The notes: generated by a model from the letters alone, not told the origin. A stretch of 64,000 bases of DNA from Bacillus zhangzhouensis (GCA_025809375.1 CP099514.1:2841528-2905527), one strand, 5' to 3'. Numbered from the stretch's first letter, positions 1 to 10,277 are shown. Program-made: numbers and translations.

Positions 1-743
1 GACTGCCCAACGACACACATCAAAATCGGTCGATCATGATCGGTATATCCTCCGACTGCTGAGATTTTCGTCACACCTCGGTCAATTTGATCAAAAACCG
101 CCTGTCTGACCTCATTTTCATGCCCTGTAATGATCATCGCCATTTTCGAATGACTGAAGCCAGCCTGTACCACATCAATTGTTTTACTAGAAATAAACAC
201 GCCAATGACCGCGTACAGCCCCTCTTCGATTCCAAAAACCGTCATCGCAGCCAGAACAATCAAGCCATCCATTATCGCTAAACATGTACCTAATGTGAGT
301 CCTGTGTACTTATTGATGATTTTGGCAGCGAGAGCCGTTCCACCCGTTGATCCATTCCCAAGGAACACGAGCCCTATTCCAATCCCAATGACCACACCGC
401 CAAAAATAGCAGCCAGCAGCGCTTCATGTGTGACAGGTGCAATATGTCTTGTGACAAACACCATGAAAGGTAAAAAAATCGATCCGACGAGTGTTTTCAC
501 TCCAAATGTCCCGCCTAATAAATAAAAGCCAGCGATAAACAGTGGAATATTGAGCCCCCATTGCACATATGCCGCTTCAAAGCCGAATGACTGCATAATG
601 GTACTAATTCCGCTCACCCCGCCTGCTGCAATCTGATTCGGCAATAATAACGTATTAAATCCAATCGCCACGACGGCTGATCCGATTAAAATGAACAAAT
701 AATTTTTCACTTCGATCCAAAATTGTGAATGTTCCTGCCTCAT
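1..743 (-). CDS. yvjA: YitT/DUF2179 family membrane protein, 3' end outside window
   Basis: The reverse strand is open from an ATG at 743, with GGAGGAAG as ribosome binding site, to the window edge, so the C-terminus is missing. The translation begins MRQEHSQFWIEVKNYLF and shows several hydrophobic segments with glycine-rich turns (AAGGVSGIS, GNGSTGGTALAA), typical of the YitT membrane family. The cytoplasmic part near the edge (ITGHENEVRQAVFDQIDRG) matches a DUF2179 domain. Position upstream of prfB-secA matches B. subtilis yvjA. The molecular function of the family is not established. The family call is secure; the symbol rests on synteny. Confidence 0.85.
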   Translation of the reverse strand, partial: MRQEHSQFWIEVKNYLFILIGSAVVAIGFNTLLLPNQIAAGGVSGISTIMQSFGFEAAYVQWGLNIPLFIAGFYLLGGTFGVKTLVGSIFLPFMVFVTRHIAPVTHEALLAAIFGGVVIGIGIGLVFLGNGSTGGTALAAKIINKYTGLTLGTCLAIMDGLIVLAAMTVFGIEEGLYAVIGVFISSKTIDVVQAGFSHSKMAMIITGHENEVRQAVFDQIDRGVTKISAVGGYTDHDRPILMCVVGQ

Positions 744-932
744 GTCTTTCTTCCTCCGTTACTTCTGAATGCACACCTATTTTAAGCCCTCTTAAAACGA
801 TTGTAAATAACAGCCAAATGCAGTGCTAATGGATTAATACTTTATCACACAGACGGAACAGCGTACTTGCCGGTTGGCATAGGAGTAAATGATGGTATAT
901 TTAATATGTACATGAGAAAGAAGGGGCATAAG

Positions 933-1667
933 ATGAAGAAAATACTGAAGATTACAGGTATGACATTACTTTTACTGATCATCTTAGCTTTTGGTGCGTT
1001 CTATATATGGAGCCGCTTTACATATGGACCATCAGAAGCATTAAAAAAACGGGTGAACATGGAGCAAGTGGAACATCAAAACAACGTTTATTTATTTGAA
1101 GCACGAAAAAGTGATACTGGCATCATTCTCTATCCTGGGGCAAAGGTGGAACCACTTGCATATGCTTATATCGGGGATACGCTGATGAGAAAAGGCTACT
1201 CTGTCTTTATCCCTGACATGCCATTTTCCTTTGCGATCTTCAATCCAAACAAAGCACAGGACATCATCAAAGATCACCAAACGATCAAACACTGGTATAT
1301 TGGAGGACATTCACTTGGCGGGGCAGCTGCCGCTATGTTTGCAGAAAAAAATCAGAGCAAGCTCGATGGACTCTTTTTCCTTGCATCTTATCCAGCATCA
1401 GATGACCTGAAACAGTCGTCATTGAAAATCCTCTCTATTTCAGGTGAAAAGGATGGACTGGCAACACAAGAGAAAATCAAGAAATCGAAAGCAAATCTGC
1501 CGTCTCAAACTGTTTATCATGAAATAAAAGGCGGGAACCATGCGCAGTTTGGCATGTATGGCAGACAAAAAGGGGATCAGACAGCGGACATTCCAGCCCA
1601 GTCGCAGCAAAATGATCTCATTCAGACAATGCTGGAATGGCTGAAGCCAGCAAAAAAGCTCCCGTAA
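933..1667 (+). CDS. Membrane-anchored alpha/beta hydrolase
   Basis: A 244-residue protein starting at the ATG at 933, chosen because AAGGGG lies about 7 bases upstream; a longer reading from 867 has no ribosome site. Residues 1-27 form an N-terminal signal anchor. The rest looks like an alpha/beta hydrolase of the dienelactone-hydrolase-like (abhydrolase_5) type: a strand ending GIILYPG, a nucleophile elbow GGHSLGG, and a late GGNHAQFG motif that can supply the catalytic histidine. The substrate is unknown; it probably acts outside the membrane. It sits between yvjA and prfB, where I do not recall a gene in B. subtilis, so it appears to be an accessory insertion. Its stop codon lies inside a bidirectional terminator. 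Confidence 0.8.
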   Translation: MKKILKITGMTLLLLIILAFGAFYIWSRFTYGPSEALKKRVNMEQVEHQNNVYLFEARKSDTGIILYPGAKVEPLAYAYIGDTLMRKGYSVFIPDMPFSFAIFNPNKAQDIIKDHQTIKHWYIGGHSLGGAAAAMFAEKNQSKLDGLFFLASYPASDDLKQSSLKILSISGEKDGLATQEKIKKSKANLPSQTVYHEIKGGNHAQFGMYGRQKGDQTADIPAQSQQNDLIQTMLEWLKPAKKLP

Positions 1668-1679
1668 TAGGAGCTTTTT
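1653..1679. terminator. Bidirectional terminator between hydrolase and M3 peptidase
   Basis: The stem AAAAAGCTCC (1653-1662) pairs with GGAGCTTTTT (1670-1679). A- and T-tracts on either side make it work for both converging genes. The hydrolase stop codon is in the loop. Confidence 0.85.
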
Positions 1680-1684
1680 CATTT

Positions 1685-3484
1685 TTACTTTTTCGTTTTC
1701 GTCACTTCTAAAAATTCTTCAGCATCTGCTACAGCCAAACGAATGGCTTCTTCCCAAAATGCTTTTTGGGTAAGATCAACGCCTAGATGCTTATAGGCTA
1801 AATCTTCTACTGTCATGGAAGCTGTATCTTTTAATAATGCAATATATTTCTCTTCAAACGATGTACCAGCCTGCAATGCTTTTGCATAAATTCCTAAAGA
1901 GAACATGTATCCAAAGATGTATGGGAAATTATAAAATGGAACATTCGTGATATGGAAATGTAGCTTAGACGCCCAGAAATGCGGATGGTATTCATCTAAT
2001 GAGTCACCGAACGCTTCCTTCTGCACTTCGACCATCAATTCATTCAACCGTTCTGCCGGCACTACTCCTTGTTTACGCTCTTCATAAAAGCGCTGTTCAA
2101 ATAAGAAACGAGATTGAATGTTCATGAAGAACGCTACACTGCGCTGCAGTTTGTCCTCTAACAAGCTGAGACGTTCCTCTTCATTTGCCGCTTCTTTTAA
2201 TGAAGCATCAGCAACAATCATTTCTGCGAATGTCGACGCTGTTTCAGCTACATTCATTGCGTATTTTCGATTCAGAATGCGAACATCCTGCATCACTTCC
2301 TGATGGAATGAATGACCAAGCTCATGCGCTAGGGTCGACACATTAGATGGACTACCTGAGAAAGTCATAAAAATGCGTGATTCTCCGCTGTCAGGGAAAT
2401 TTGTACAAAAGCCGCCTACCCGTTTGTTTGGACGGTCCTCAGCTTCTACCCAGCGTTCGTTAAAGGCTTTTTCTGTAAAAGCAGCGAGCTCTTCTCCAAA
2501 TCCAGCGAAATGCTTCACAATAAAAGCAGCTGCTTCTGGATAAGGATAGATTTTGGTCTCACTGCCGATAGGAGCACCAACATCGAACCAGCTCAGCTTA
2601 TCTACTCCAAGCATGTCAGCTTTTCGGTGTAAATAATCAATGAATGGCTGCTTATGTTCATCAATCACAGACCACATCGCATCAAGGGTTTCTTGTTTCA
2701 TACGGCAAATTTCAAGTGGCTCTTTTAAAATGTGATTCCAGCCTCTTGCTTCATATACCTGCAAACGAAAACCAGCGAGGTGATTGAGCGTACTAGCAAA
2801 TAAATGTTCATCCTGTGTCCATGCATGCTCCAGATTATGGTAAACGGTCTTTCTGACTTCACGATCTGAATCATCCATGGCATTTTCCGCTTGGCCTACA
2901 GAGATCATCTGCGTTTCACCATGCTGTTCAAATGGAATGGTAATTTTATTCACTAAACTGGAATAAAGCTCATTCCATGCATGGTACCCATCTACAGCCA
3001 GCTTTTGAATCAGCGTTTCTTGTTCAACAGGTAATTGATCCTTCACACGATCTCTTCGCTCATTTAATATGTAGCGGACATCTGAAAAGGCTACTGAATT
3101 CATTAGTTCTTCCCACTTGTCTGCAGGGACAGCAGCAAGCGCTTGATCAAACAGTGCAAGAATGGCTCCTAAATCAGCTTGCAGCTTGGCCATCTTCCCT
3201 CGAAGGCTGCCTGCTTTCATATCCTTTGTATTTTGAGCTTGCAGGCAGGATACAAATGAACCTGCTTGAGTCATTTTTTTATATGTAGTTTCATACGTGT
3301 CAAGGACAGACGTTAATTTGCTTTCAATGTGTGTATCTTCTTTTGAAAAGGCATCCACCTTTTGCCGTAATTCATTTAATAACTGCTGAATGTTTTGCAG
3401 GTATGTCTTAAATTCTGGTGAAGAACTGCCTCCTTTAAAAAAGGCATCTAAATCCCACGTTTCTTGCAATAGTGTGAGTCCCAA
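1685..3484 (-). CDS. M3 family oligoendopeptidase (PepF-like)
   Basis: A 599-residue cytosolic zinc metallopeptidase that would cleave short peptides. The zinc-binding HELGH motif is at residues 387-391 (LAHELGHSFHQE), and a downstream ETASTFAEM segment supplies the third metal ligand, as in family M3. The length fits the shorter PepF-like clade rather than the longer classical PepF. The start is a TTG at 3484 preceded by AGGGGG 8 bases upstream. It lies between the hydrolase terminator and prfB and is probably transcribed alone. It is not part of the B. subtilis arrangement here as I remember it. Confidence 0.88.
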   Translation of the reverse strand: MGLTLLQETWDLDAFFKGGSSSPEFKTYLQNIQQLLNELRQKVDAFSKEDTHIESKLTSVLDTYETTYKKMTQAGSFVSCLQAQNTKDMKAGSLRGKMAKLQADLGAILALFDQALAAVPADKWEELMNSVAFSDVRYILNERRDRVKDQLPVEQETLIQKLAVDGYHAWNELYSSLVNKITIPFEQHGETQMISVGQAENAMDDSDREVRKTVYHNLEHAWTQDEHLFASTLNHLAGFRLQVYEARGWNHILKEPLEICRMKQETLDAMWSVIDEHKQPFIDYLHRKADMLGVDKLSWFDVGAPIGSETKIYPYPEAAAFIVKHFAGFGEELAAFTEKAFNERWVEAEDRPNKRVGGFCTNFPDSGESRIFMTFSGSPSNVSTLAHELGHSFHQEVMQDVRILNRKYAMNVAETASTFAEMIVADASLKEAANEEERLSLLEDKLQRSVAFFMNIQSRFLFEQRFYEERKQGVVPAERLNELMVEVQKEAFGDSLDEYHPHFWASKLHFHITNVPFYNFPYIFGYMFSLGIYAKALQAGTSFEEKYIALLKDTASMTVEDLAYKHLGVDLTQKAFWEEAIRLAVADAEEFLEVTKTKK

Positions 3485-3586
3485 AAATATTTCCCCCTTT
3501 ATTTGCTAATTTCATCATACAAAGGATACAGAATCAGTATGTCGTATGTATTCCTTTATATTCATTATATTTTCTCACTATTAAAA

Positions 3587-3609
3587 AAACCCGGCAAGAA
3601 GCCGAGTTT
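3587..3609 (-). terminator. prfB terminator
   Basis: On the minus strand AAACTCGGC and GCCGGGTTT form a 9-bp stem with one G-U pair and a 5-nt loop, followed by a T run. It begins directly after the prfB stop codon. Confidence 0.85.
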
Positions 3610-4711
3610 CTATGATAATTTCGAACGTAGGTAAGCATCGATAAATGAATCTAAATCTCCATCCATCACCGCCTGAACATTTCCCACCTCCGTATTGGTT
3701 CGATGGTCTTTCACAAGAGAATAAGGGTGGAATACATAAGAGCGGATTTGGCTTCCCCAGCCAATTTCTTTCTGCTCTCCTCTGATTTCATCCAATTCTG
3801 CCTGCTGTTCTTCGATTCGTTTTTGATAAAGTTTCGATTTCAGCATTTTCATCGCACGTTCTCTGTTTTTGATTTGTGATCTTTCTGTTTGGCATGTCAC
3901 CACGACATTGGTTGGAATGTGTGTGATCCGAACGGCAGAATCCGTCGTATTGACGTGCTGTCCACCTGCTCCGCTTGCACGATACGTATCCACCTTAATA
4001 TCCTCTGTCCGGATATCAATATCAATTTCTTCATTGAATTCCGGCATGACATCACAGGAAACGAAAGATGTATGTCTGCGGCCAGATGAATCAAAAGGTG
4101 AAATACGGACCAAACGATGGACACCTTTTTCTGCTTTTAAGTAACCGTACGCGTTATGCCCTTTAATGAGCAAAGTCACAGACTTAATTCCAGCCTCATC
4201 ACCTGGAAGGTAATCAAGCGTTTCGACCTTAAAGCCTCTGCGCTCTGCCCAGCGAGTGTACATTCTCAGCAGCATAGAACCCCAGTCCTGTGATTCAGTA
4301 CCGCCTGCACCAGGGTGAAGCTCTAGAATCGCATTGTTTTTATCATAAGGTTCGCTTAAGAGAAGCTGCAGCTCAAATTCGTTAAACTGCTTTGTTAAGT
4401 TCTTCAGCTCTTTTTCAAGCTCTGCATGAAGCTCCACGTCGTAATCTTCCTTTAATAAATCATGCGTCATTTGTAGCTCTTCATGCGATTCACTGAGCTC
4501 ATGATAGGAATTCACAGAATCCTTCAGTGCATTGGCTTCATTGATAACGCCTTGAGCCTTTTGCTGATCATTCCAAAAATCAGCCTCTGACATTGTCGCT
4601 TCAAGCTCTGCGATTTTGGCTTCTTTTGTCTCTAAGTCAAAGAGACCCCCTAAAATCAGCTAGCCTGCTAGCCATATTTTCAAGTTCTTGTCTAATTTCT
4701 ACTAATTCCAT
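3610..4711 (-). CDS. prfB: Peptide chain release factor 2 with programmed +1 frameshift
   Basis: RF2 recognises UGA and UAA and triggers peptide release on the ribosome. The reading frame starts at ATG 4711 and runs 24 codons to an in-frame TGA at 4637-4639. Skipping one T puts the ribosome into the frame that continues to 3610, giving 366 residues in total, the usual length. The frameshift site has the classic elements: an internal AGGGGG Shine-Dalgarno-like stretch, then CTT TGA C. The RF2 tripeptide SPF (VRISPFDSS) and the catalytic GGQ (SGAGGQHVN) are present. The design autoregulates: low RF2 delays termination at UGA and favours the shift. It follows secA in the same direction, as in B. 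subtilis. Confidence 0.97.
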
Positions 4712-4751
4712 ATCCTTCACCTCATAGATGTATGGGGGCTGACATGAAATA

Positions 4752-4773
4752 GAAAGAGGTTTTCACCTCTTTC
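4752..4773 (-). other. Intercistronic hairpin between secA and prfB
   Basis: GAAAGAGG and CCTCTTTC form an 8-bp stem around a 6-nt loop just after the secA stop. No long T run follows on the minus strand, so it is more likely an RNA stabilising or processing element, or a weak attenuator, than a full terminator. Confidence 0.45.
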
Positions 4774-4779
4774 CATTAC

Positions 4780-7305
4780 TTATTCTGTCTTCCCATGACA
4801 ATTTTTATATTTCTTGCCGCTTCCGCAGTGACATGGAGAGTTTCGTCCAATGTCGACGACTTTACGTACCGGCTTCTTCTTCACTGTCTTCTCCTCATCG
4901 CCCTCTTGTGGCTGATGAGCGGTTGTTTGACCTTGAACCACTTCTTCACGTTCTAGATTGTTTTGGATTTCTGATTTCAAGACATACTTGGCCACATCAT
5001 CTTCAATTGAAGCAACCATATGCTCAAACATCGCAAATCCTTCCATTTGGTACTCACGAAGCGGATTCGTTTGTGCATATGCACGTAAGTGAATACCTTG
5101 ACGCAGCTGATCCATTGCATCGATATGGTCCATCCACTTTGAATCCACCGCACGAAGAACGATGACTTTTTCAAATTCACGCATTTGTTCTTCGCCAAAT
5201 GTTTCTTCTTTTGCATCGTATTTTTCTTTAATACGATCCATGATGAAGGTTGTGATTTCATCTGCTTCTTTACCGAAAATATCTTTGACCGTAATGGCGC
5301 CTTCGTCTAAATAGTTCTTGTTGATTAATTCAACAAGACCATCTAGTTTCCATTCTTCAGGTAGCTCTTCTTTTGGCGTATAAGATCCCACAGCACGCTC
5401 AATTGAAGAATGGATCATATTGATGACAATTGATTTTAAGTTGTCAGAATCGATGACTTCAAAACGCTGTTTGTAGATCACTTCACGCTGTTGACGAAGC
5501 ACATCGTCATATTGCAGAAGCTGCTTACGGGAATCAAAGTTGTTCCCCTCCACACGTTTTTGAGATGATTCAACGGCTTTAGACACCATTTTACTTTGGA
5601 TTGGTGTAGAGTCATCCATGCCAAAACGGTCAAGCATCGCCATTGTCCGCTCTGCACCAAATCGGCGCATCAATTCATCTTCCATGGATAGATAGAATTG
5701 GGTAACCCCTGGGTCTCCTTGACGGCCAGAACGTCCGCGAAGCTGGTTATCAATACGACGGGATTCATGACGCTCTGTCCCGATAACAGCCAGACCTCCA
5801 AGTTCTTTTACACCTTCGCCAAGCTTGATGTCTGTACCACGTCCTGCCATGTTTGTCGCAATGGTAACAGCACCTTTTTGACCAGCCTCTTCAATAATTT
5901 GTGCTTCACGCTCATGATTTTTCGCGTTTAACACTTGATGAGGAATGCCTTTATTTTTAAGCAGCTTAGAAATAAGCTCAGATGTCTCAACTGCTACTGT
6001 TCCGACAAGAACTGGCTGTCCTGTCATATAGCGCTGCGCAACATCTTCAGCCACTGCTTTAAATTTACCCTCCATTGTGCGGTAAATTAAATCAGGTCTG
6101 TCATCACGAATCACTGGTTGATTGGTCGGGATTGTCACAACCTGCATGTTATAAATGTTACGAAATTCTTCTTCTTCCGTTTTTGCTGTACCCGTCATAC
6201 CAGATAACTTTTCATACATACGGAAGTAGTTCTGGAACGTAATTGTAGCTAGTGTCATGCTTTCGTTCTGCACTTCAAGACCTTCTTTTGCTTCGATGGC
6301 TTGATGCAGACCTTCACTATAACGGCGTCCTTTCATTAAACGTCCTGTGAAGGAGTCTACAATGACTACTTGACCTTCTTCTACCACATAATCTACGTCT
6401 TTTTGCATCGCAACATGTGCCTTCAGCGCCTGAGCGATGTGATGGTTCAGCGCGACATGTTTGACATCAAACAGGTTCTCAATGCCGAATGCTTTTTCCG
6501 CCTTCGTCATTCCGCTTTCAGTCAGCTGCACACTTTTTGTTTTAATATCATACGTGAAATCATCTTCGATTTTTAATGTGCGGACAAATGCATTCGCTTG
6601 TACATAAAGCTTTGTTGATTTCGCAGCTTGTCCAGAAATAATAAGTGGTGTTCTCGCTTCATCAATTAAGATGGAGTCAACCTCATCAATCACGGCATAA
6701 TGAAGGGGTCTTTGGACCATCTGCTCTTTATAAAGCACCATGTTATCTCGTAAATAGTCAAAGCCGAGTTCATTGTTTGTTGAATACGTGATATCAGCGG
6801 CATACGCTTCTCTTTTTTCATCTTTGTCTAAGCTGTTTAAGTTTAAGCCGACCGTTAAACCAAGAAATTCAAAAATTTTGCCCATTTCCTGTGCATCACG
6901 GCTTGCCAAATATTCGTTGACTGTCACGATGTGGACACCTTTTCCAGTAAGAGCATTTAAATAAACAGGCATTGTTGATGTCAACGTTTTCCCTTCACCT
7001 GTTTTCATTTCAGCGATGTTGCCTTCGTGAAGCGCGATCCCCCCCATGAGCTGCACCTTAAATGGGAACATTCCAGTTACGCGGCGGGATGCTTCGCGAA
7101 CCGTAGCAAATGCTTCAACCAGCAGGTCATCCACGGATTGTCCTTTTTCAAGTTTTTCTTTAAATTCAATCGTTTTATTTCGTAAAGCCTCGTCAGATAA
7201 TTTTTCAAAATCTTGAGCGAGAGCTTCGATTTCATTTGCCTTTTTTTCATATCGGCTGATCGTACGTTTCGTAGGATCAAACACTTTGTTTAAGATTCCA
7301 AGCAT
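4780..7305 (-). CDS. secA: Preprotein translocase ATPase SecA
   Basis: SecA is the ATP-driven motor that pushes unfolded preproteins through SecYEG. The start is placed at the ATG at 7305 (MLGILNKVF), which has GAGGAG 9 bases upstream and gives 841 residues; the in-frame codon at 7332 would add 9 residues with no support. Walker A MKTGEGKT falls at residues 100-107, followed by the DEVD-type Walker B (VIDEVDSIL) and the second nucleotide-binding fold with [11 protein letters not shown]. The extreme C-terminus has the CxC...CH zinc site ([15 protein letters not shown]) that binds SecB or ribosomes in relatives. It is followed by prfB. Confidence 0.97.
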   Translation of the reverse strand: MLGILNKVFDPTKRTISRYEKKANEIEALAQDFEKLSDEALRNKTIEFKEKLEKGQSVDDLLVEAFATVREASRRVTGMFPFKVQLMGGIALHEGNIAEMKTGEGKTLTSTMPVYLNALTGKGVHIVTVNEYLASRDAQEMGKIFEFLGLTVGLNLNSLDKDEKREAYAADITYSTNNELGFDYLRDNMVLYKEQMVQRPLHYAVIDEVDSILIDEARTPLIISGQAAKSTKLYVQANAFVRTLKIEDDFTYDIKTKSVQLTESGMTKAEKAFGIENLFDVKHVALNHHIAQALKAHVAMQKDVDYVVEEGQVVIVDSFTGRLMKGRRYSEGLHQAIEAKEGLEVQNESMTLATITFQNYFRMYEKLSGMTGTAKTEEEEFRNIYNMQVVTIPTNQPVIRDDRPDLIYRTMEGKFKAVAEDVAQRYMTGQPVLVGTVAVETSELISKLLKNKGIPHQVLNAKNHEREAQIIEEAGQKGAVTIATNMAGRGTDIKLGEGVKELGGLAVIGTERHESRRIDNQLRGRSGRQGDPGVTQFYLSMEDELMRRFGAERTMAMLDRFGMDDSTPIQSKMVSKAVESSQKRVEGNNFDSRKQLLQYDDVLRQQREVIYKQRFEVIDSDNLKSIVINMIHSSIERAVGSYTPKEELPEEWKLDGLVELINKNYLDEGAITVKDIFGKEADEITTFIMDRIKEKYDAKEETFGEEQMREFEKVIVLRAVDSKWMDHIDAMDQLRQGIHLRAYAQTNPLREYQMEGFAMFEHMVASIEDDVAKYVLKSEIQNNLEREEVVQGQTTAHQPQEGDEEKTVKKKPVRKVVDIGRNSPCHCGSGKKYKNCHGKTE

Positions 7306-7433
7306 ATAATAACGCTCCTCTATTTCATGCAATTTTTCGGCATGTCCAAAAGTTTGACAAGTCCATATTCACCTGTATTTATCATACCATACCTTCTTTC
7401 ATTTCCAAAGAATTTGCCATAATTTCGCACAAA

Positions 7434-7463
7434 AAACCCGCCCCTTATGAAGGGTACGGGTTT
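7434..7463 (-). terminator. hpf terminator
   Basis: On the minus strand an AAACCCG...CGGGTTT stem, extended by a CCCTT/AAGGGG arm, is followed by TTTTTTG. It lies about 40 bases after the hpf stop. Confidence 0.85.
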
Positions 7464-7503
7464 ACTTTATTTAGGTTGTTTTTGAATGGGCATCAACTGA
7501 TAT

Positions 7504-8067
7504 TTAAGCGTTTGGCTCAATAAGTCCATATTTACCATCATTTCGGCGATAAACCACATTGGTCAAATTTGTCTCAGCATTTGTGAAAACGAAGAAACTA
7601 TGACCTAACATGTTCATTTGGAGAATGGCCTCTTCGCTATCCATCGGCTTTAAGTTGAAACGTTTTTGTCTGACGATTTCTATTTCATCAATCTCTTCGT
7701 CATCTTGAACTGCTACTTCAGCCGTACCATTTCCTCCAGCAAATAAGTGCTTTTTTGCACCTTGCTCGCGGAATTTACGGTTTACTTTTGTTTTGTGCTT
7801 TCTAATTTGACGTTCTAATTTACTGGCTGCTAGGTCTACTGCATTATACATATCCTCATTATGCACCTCAGCTCGAAGTGCCAGATCAGTCATTGGAATG
7901 GTAACCTCAACTTTAGATTCTTGATCGTTGTAAAACTTCAAGTTCACGTTGACCGAAGCATCTACATCTGTCTCAAAATAACGCTCCAGCTTTCCAATTT
8001 TTTTCTCGACATGATCTCTTAGTGCAGGTGTTACTTCGATGTTTTCTCCTCTGACATTGTAATTCAT
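7504..8067 (-). CDS. hpf: Long-form ribosome hibernation promoting factor
   Basis: A 187-residue homologue of B. subtilis YvyD/Hpf. The N-terminal part (MNYNVRGENIEVTPALRDHV to about residue 100) is the S30AE/YfiA fold that occupies the decoding centre of the 30S subunit. The C-terminal part (about 130-187, FNLKPMDSEEAILQMNMLGHSFFVF) is the dimerisation domain of long HPFs that pairs 70S ribosomes into inactive 100S dimers. The ATG at 8067 has AAAGGAGGC upstream. A SigB-like promoter is present, in keeping with the stress and stationary-phase control known for this gene. Confidence 0.95.
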   Translation of the reverse strand: MNYNVRGENIEVTPALRDHVEKKIGKLERYFETDVDASVNVNLKFYNDQESKVEVTIPMTDLALRAEVHNEDMYNAVDLAASKLERQIRKHKTKVNRKFREQGAKKHLFAGGNGTAEVAVQDDEEIDEIEIVRQKRFNLKPMDSEEAILQMNMLGHSFFVFTNAETNLTNVVYRRNDGKYGLIEPNA

Positions 8068-8116
8068 GTAAAGAACGCCTCCTTTAAAATTAAGGATATG
8101 TAAACCTATTTCTACT

Positions 8117-8142
8117 TTTCCCTCCTTTTCTCCTGCTCAAAC
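8117..8142 (-). promoter_or_regulatory. Possible SigB promoter of hpf
   Basis: The minus strand reads GTTTGA, 14 bases, GGGAAA, close to the SigB consensus GTTTAA-N12-15-GGGTAT. It is 50-75 bases upstream of the hpf start. The -10 element is imperfect. Confidence 0.5.
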
Positions 8143-8252
8143 GTAAAAAAAATGTGAATATTTATTGAATTTTGTCGAATTTTGCGGTGCTTCAACTGTT
8201 TGATAGGTGATGAATATATATTCGGCTGATTTTTAAAAAAGACCAGCGCGCG

Positions 8253-9093
8253 TTAAATGGTAAAAAATGAAATCGATATTTTCAGCGATTGTGATAAAGA
8301 TTTTAAATCCTCCGCAGCGGCTTTCATTGAAATATCACGAATAGATTCCAGGATGTCATGAAAGCTCTGTTCAGATAATTGTGATACTTTACACCCTCTG
8401 CTACATCCCGCTCAACCTTCGTGATGACCTTTCTGTATCTTTGTTCACGTTCTCGAGTAATGGACTCATTTGATCTGTCAGCTGACTGGATTCTTCTGCA
8501 AGCGCATTTGTGTCAGAAACCATTGGTTTTGTCATGCGATGAACGAATCTGACCCCAATCACCAGAAGACCAACAATAATCGCTGCACTGAACATAATGC
8601 GTGTAAACAATAATAGCTGACTATCTTGATTGAGCTGATCGATTTTTTGATCATGTTGTTGGTTTTAAGCGATTCTTTTGTAAAGGTATGTATTTCTTGT
8701 TCGATAGGTTGTCATTCTTGACTGAGGCGGATGTTGAATTTTTTTAGATTTTACATATTTAATGAATTAAATAATTGATTCGTTGAGGTGTAGTAGAGAG
8801 CATTTGATCTAATAAGTTTTTTGCTTGTTTGACCGTACTCATTTTCGAAGTTTCAATTGTTTTCTCAATTAATATCTTCATATATTTGCTCAATTTTCAG
8901 CATCTTGCACGACGACACATGTTTTAATCTGTGCTTCCTGCTTTTGCAAAAGCGCCTCTAATTACAGCGAGGTCTGATATGCTTCACTTCCTTGCTTAAT
9001 AGCGCTTTATAGGATTGATCTGTTTTGTAATAGAGAAAGCTTTAAGAATCCTAACATACCAAACAATCAGCCCGAGTAAAAAAGTCTCATCAT
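8253..9093 (-). pseudogene. Decayed methyl-accepting chemotaxis receptor
   Basis: The 1.06 kb between hpf and the flagellar operon has no intact gene. A GGAGG site (9096-9100) still precedes ATGATG at 9093, but that frame stops after 9 codons. Conceptual pieces in shifting frames resemble a chemoreceptor: sensor-domain fragments, then an open stretch at 8401-8610 with a second transmembrane helix and HAMP entry (IIVGLLVIGVRFVHRMTKPM), then SFHDILESIRDIS and EDLKSLSQSLKIS, which look like the end of a signalling domain. Most of the signalling hairpin is deleted. Multiple stops and frameshifts mean it is dead. The receptor subtype cannot be told. Confidence 0.65.
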
Positions 9094-9123
9094 TTCCTCC
9101 GTATGGTCTGAATTGGACAAAAA

Positions 9124-9549
9124 TTAATGAATGACATACGGCCTCATACAGGCATGTATTTCATCCATCCACTTTTTATATTCAGGTATAAAATATGATT
9201 TCAGGAATGATTGGAAGTGATTTGAAGGGAATGAATAGAAAGTTAGTATATCAAAACTTACAAATATTTGATCAAACGAACGAATCGTTTTGGCAAAGTG
9301 ATCATTTTCAATAATTGAAAGCAGAAGGGGATGTGTTGTGTCTAAATGAAAGAAGGCATGGATCAGATCATTAAACATCCGATCCCCTTCTGTTTTGTCA
9401 AAATCTTTCTCAATTTCAGCTAAATATTTTAGACTCTCTTCTATCGTATATAGAAGGTCATAATATGTGGTTAATAAAATATAGTCATTTGAACGATACG
9501 CCACAGGCCTCACCCAATTATTTCCGTTTATCGTAGTATACACCGTCAC
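9124..9549 (-). CDS. Unknown protein at the end of the flaG-fliDST operon
   Basis: A 141-residue reading frame that overlaps the end of fliT by 32 bases, suggesting translational coupling. The apparent start is a GTG at 9549 with only a poor ribosome site; a GTG about 15 codons further in is possible. The protein is soluble, rich in aromatic residues (Phe, Tyr) and acidic residues, and predicted mainly helical; no transmembrane segment, signal peptide or familiar motif is visible. I do not recognise the family. Position suggests a flagellar export or secretion accessory role, but that is inference only. No strong terminator follows; the chemoreceptor remnant lies downstream. Confidence 0.6.
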   Translation of the reverse strand: MTVYTTINGNNWVRPVAYRSNDYILLTTYYDLLYTIEESLKYLAEIEKDFDKTEGDRMFNDLIHAFFHLDTTHPLLLSIIENDHFAKTIRSFDQIFVSFDILTFYSFPSNHFQSFLKSYFIPEYKKWMDEIHACMRPYVIH

Positions 9550-9859
9550 TCGTTATGGGCTGGTATAGATTTTGATAATTCAGCTGTTTTGTTTTCTTTC
9601 TTTGAATGGCTTGAATATCCGCTTTGATGCCATTTTGGATAACTGTTAATTGTTTTGCCATCTGTTGATCTGTTTGTATGATTTCTCGAATTTTCTCTTT
9701 TTCTTGATCCGTCAATTCATGTTGTATATGTCTCATTAATTCATCTCTCTCAATTAAAAAGGCATCAAAGTCTTCAACGAGTGTGTCACTTTGCGGATTT
9801 TCCGCTATTTCGGCTGCCATTTTTAATGTTTGATCATACAGCTGGTCCACAATACTCAT
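9518..9859 (-). CDS. fliT: Flagellar export chaperone FliT
   Basis: A 113-residue, highly charged helical protein ([20 protein letters not shown]), the same size as B. subtilis FliT, which binds the filament cap FliD before export. It overlaps the fliS stop by 4 bases (ATGA-type junction), so translation is probably coupled. Sequence conservation in FliT is weak; the call rests on size, helical character and the position directly after fliS. Confidence 0.85.
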   Translation of the reverse strand: MSIVDQLYDQTLKMAAEIAENPQSDTLVEDFDAFLIERDELMRHIQHELTDQEKEKIREIIQTDQQMAKQLTVIQNGIKADIQAIQRKKTKQLNYQNLYQPITSDGVYYDKRK

Positions 9860-10260
9860 AGAGAGCCTCCGATAGAGCGGTGACGGCCTTTCCGATCAGT
9901 TTGAATGACTTCCTTCCACGCATCACGGAAATCAGTTACGTACTCTTCTACTTCATTCAATATCTCTTCGTCATTTTGAAGATTGGCTTCTATCAGTCTG
10001 CGATAAATGTATTCATACATACTTGCCATACTCTTAGATACGTCATAGGAACGATTTAAAGTGACATTCAATTCTTGAATGATGTTTTGAGCCTTTTTTA
10101 GGTTCAAGTTTCTCGTTTCTGCATCCTCTTGTTGAATGGCATGCTTCGCTAGTCTAATGAACTTTAAACAGCCTTCATAAAGCATAAGCGTTAACTCGGC
10201 AGGTGTTGCGGTCTCAATAGAATTTTTCTGATAGGCGGCATAAGGGTTCTGAATTGCCAT
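9856..10260 (-). CDS. fliS: Flagellin chaperone FliS
   Basis: A 134-residue protein starting [15 protein letters not shown], with the family's NPY..Y and [12 protein letters not shown] motifs and the helical core ending YVTDFRDAW. FliS holds newly made flagellin in an export-competent form; in B. subtilis it also works with FliW, which is encoded at 12.5 kb here. It lies between fliD and fliT in the SigD-driven unit. Its client gene hag is missing from the neighbourhood. Confidence 0.96.
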   Translation of the reverse strand: MAIQNPYAAYQKNSIETATPAELTLMLYEGCLKFIRLAKHAIQQEDAETRNLNLKKAQNIIQELNVTLNRSYDVSKSMASMYEYIYRRLIEANLQNDEEILNEVEEYVTDFRDAWKEVIQTDRKGRHRSIGGSL

Positions 10261-10277
10261 ATTTTATAAACCTCCAA

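Noticed and set aside
4593-4711. prfB as a truncated or broken gene.
   Set aside because: The in-frame TGA is in a canonical RF2 frameshift context and the shifted product has full length.
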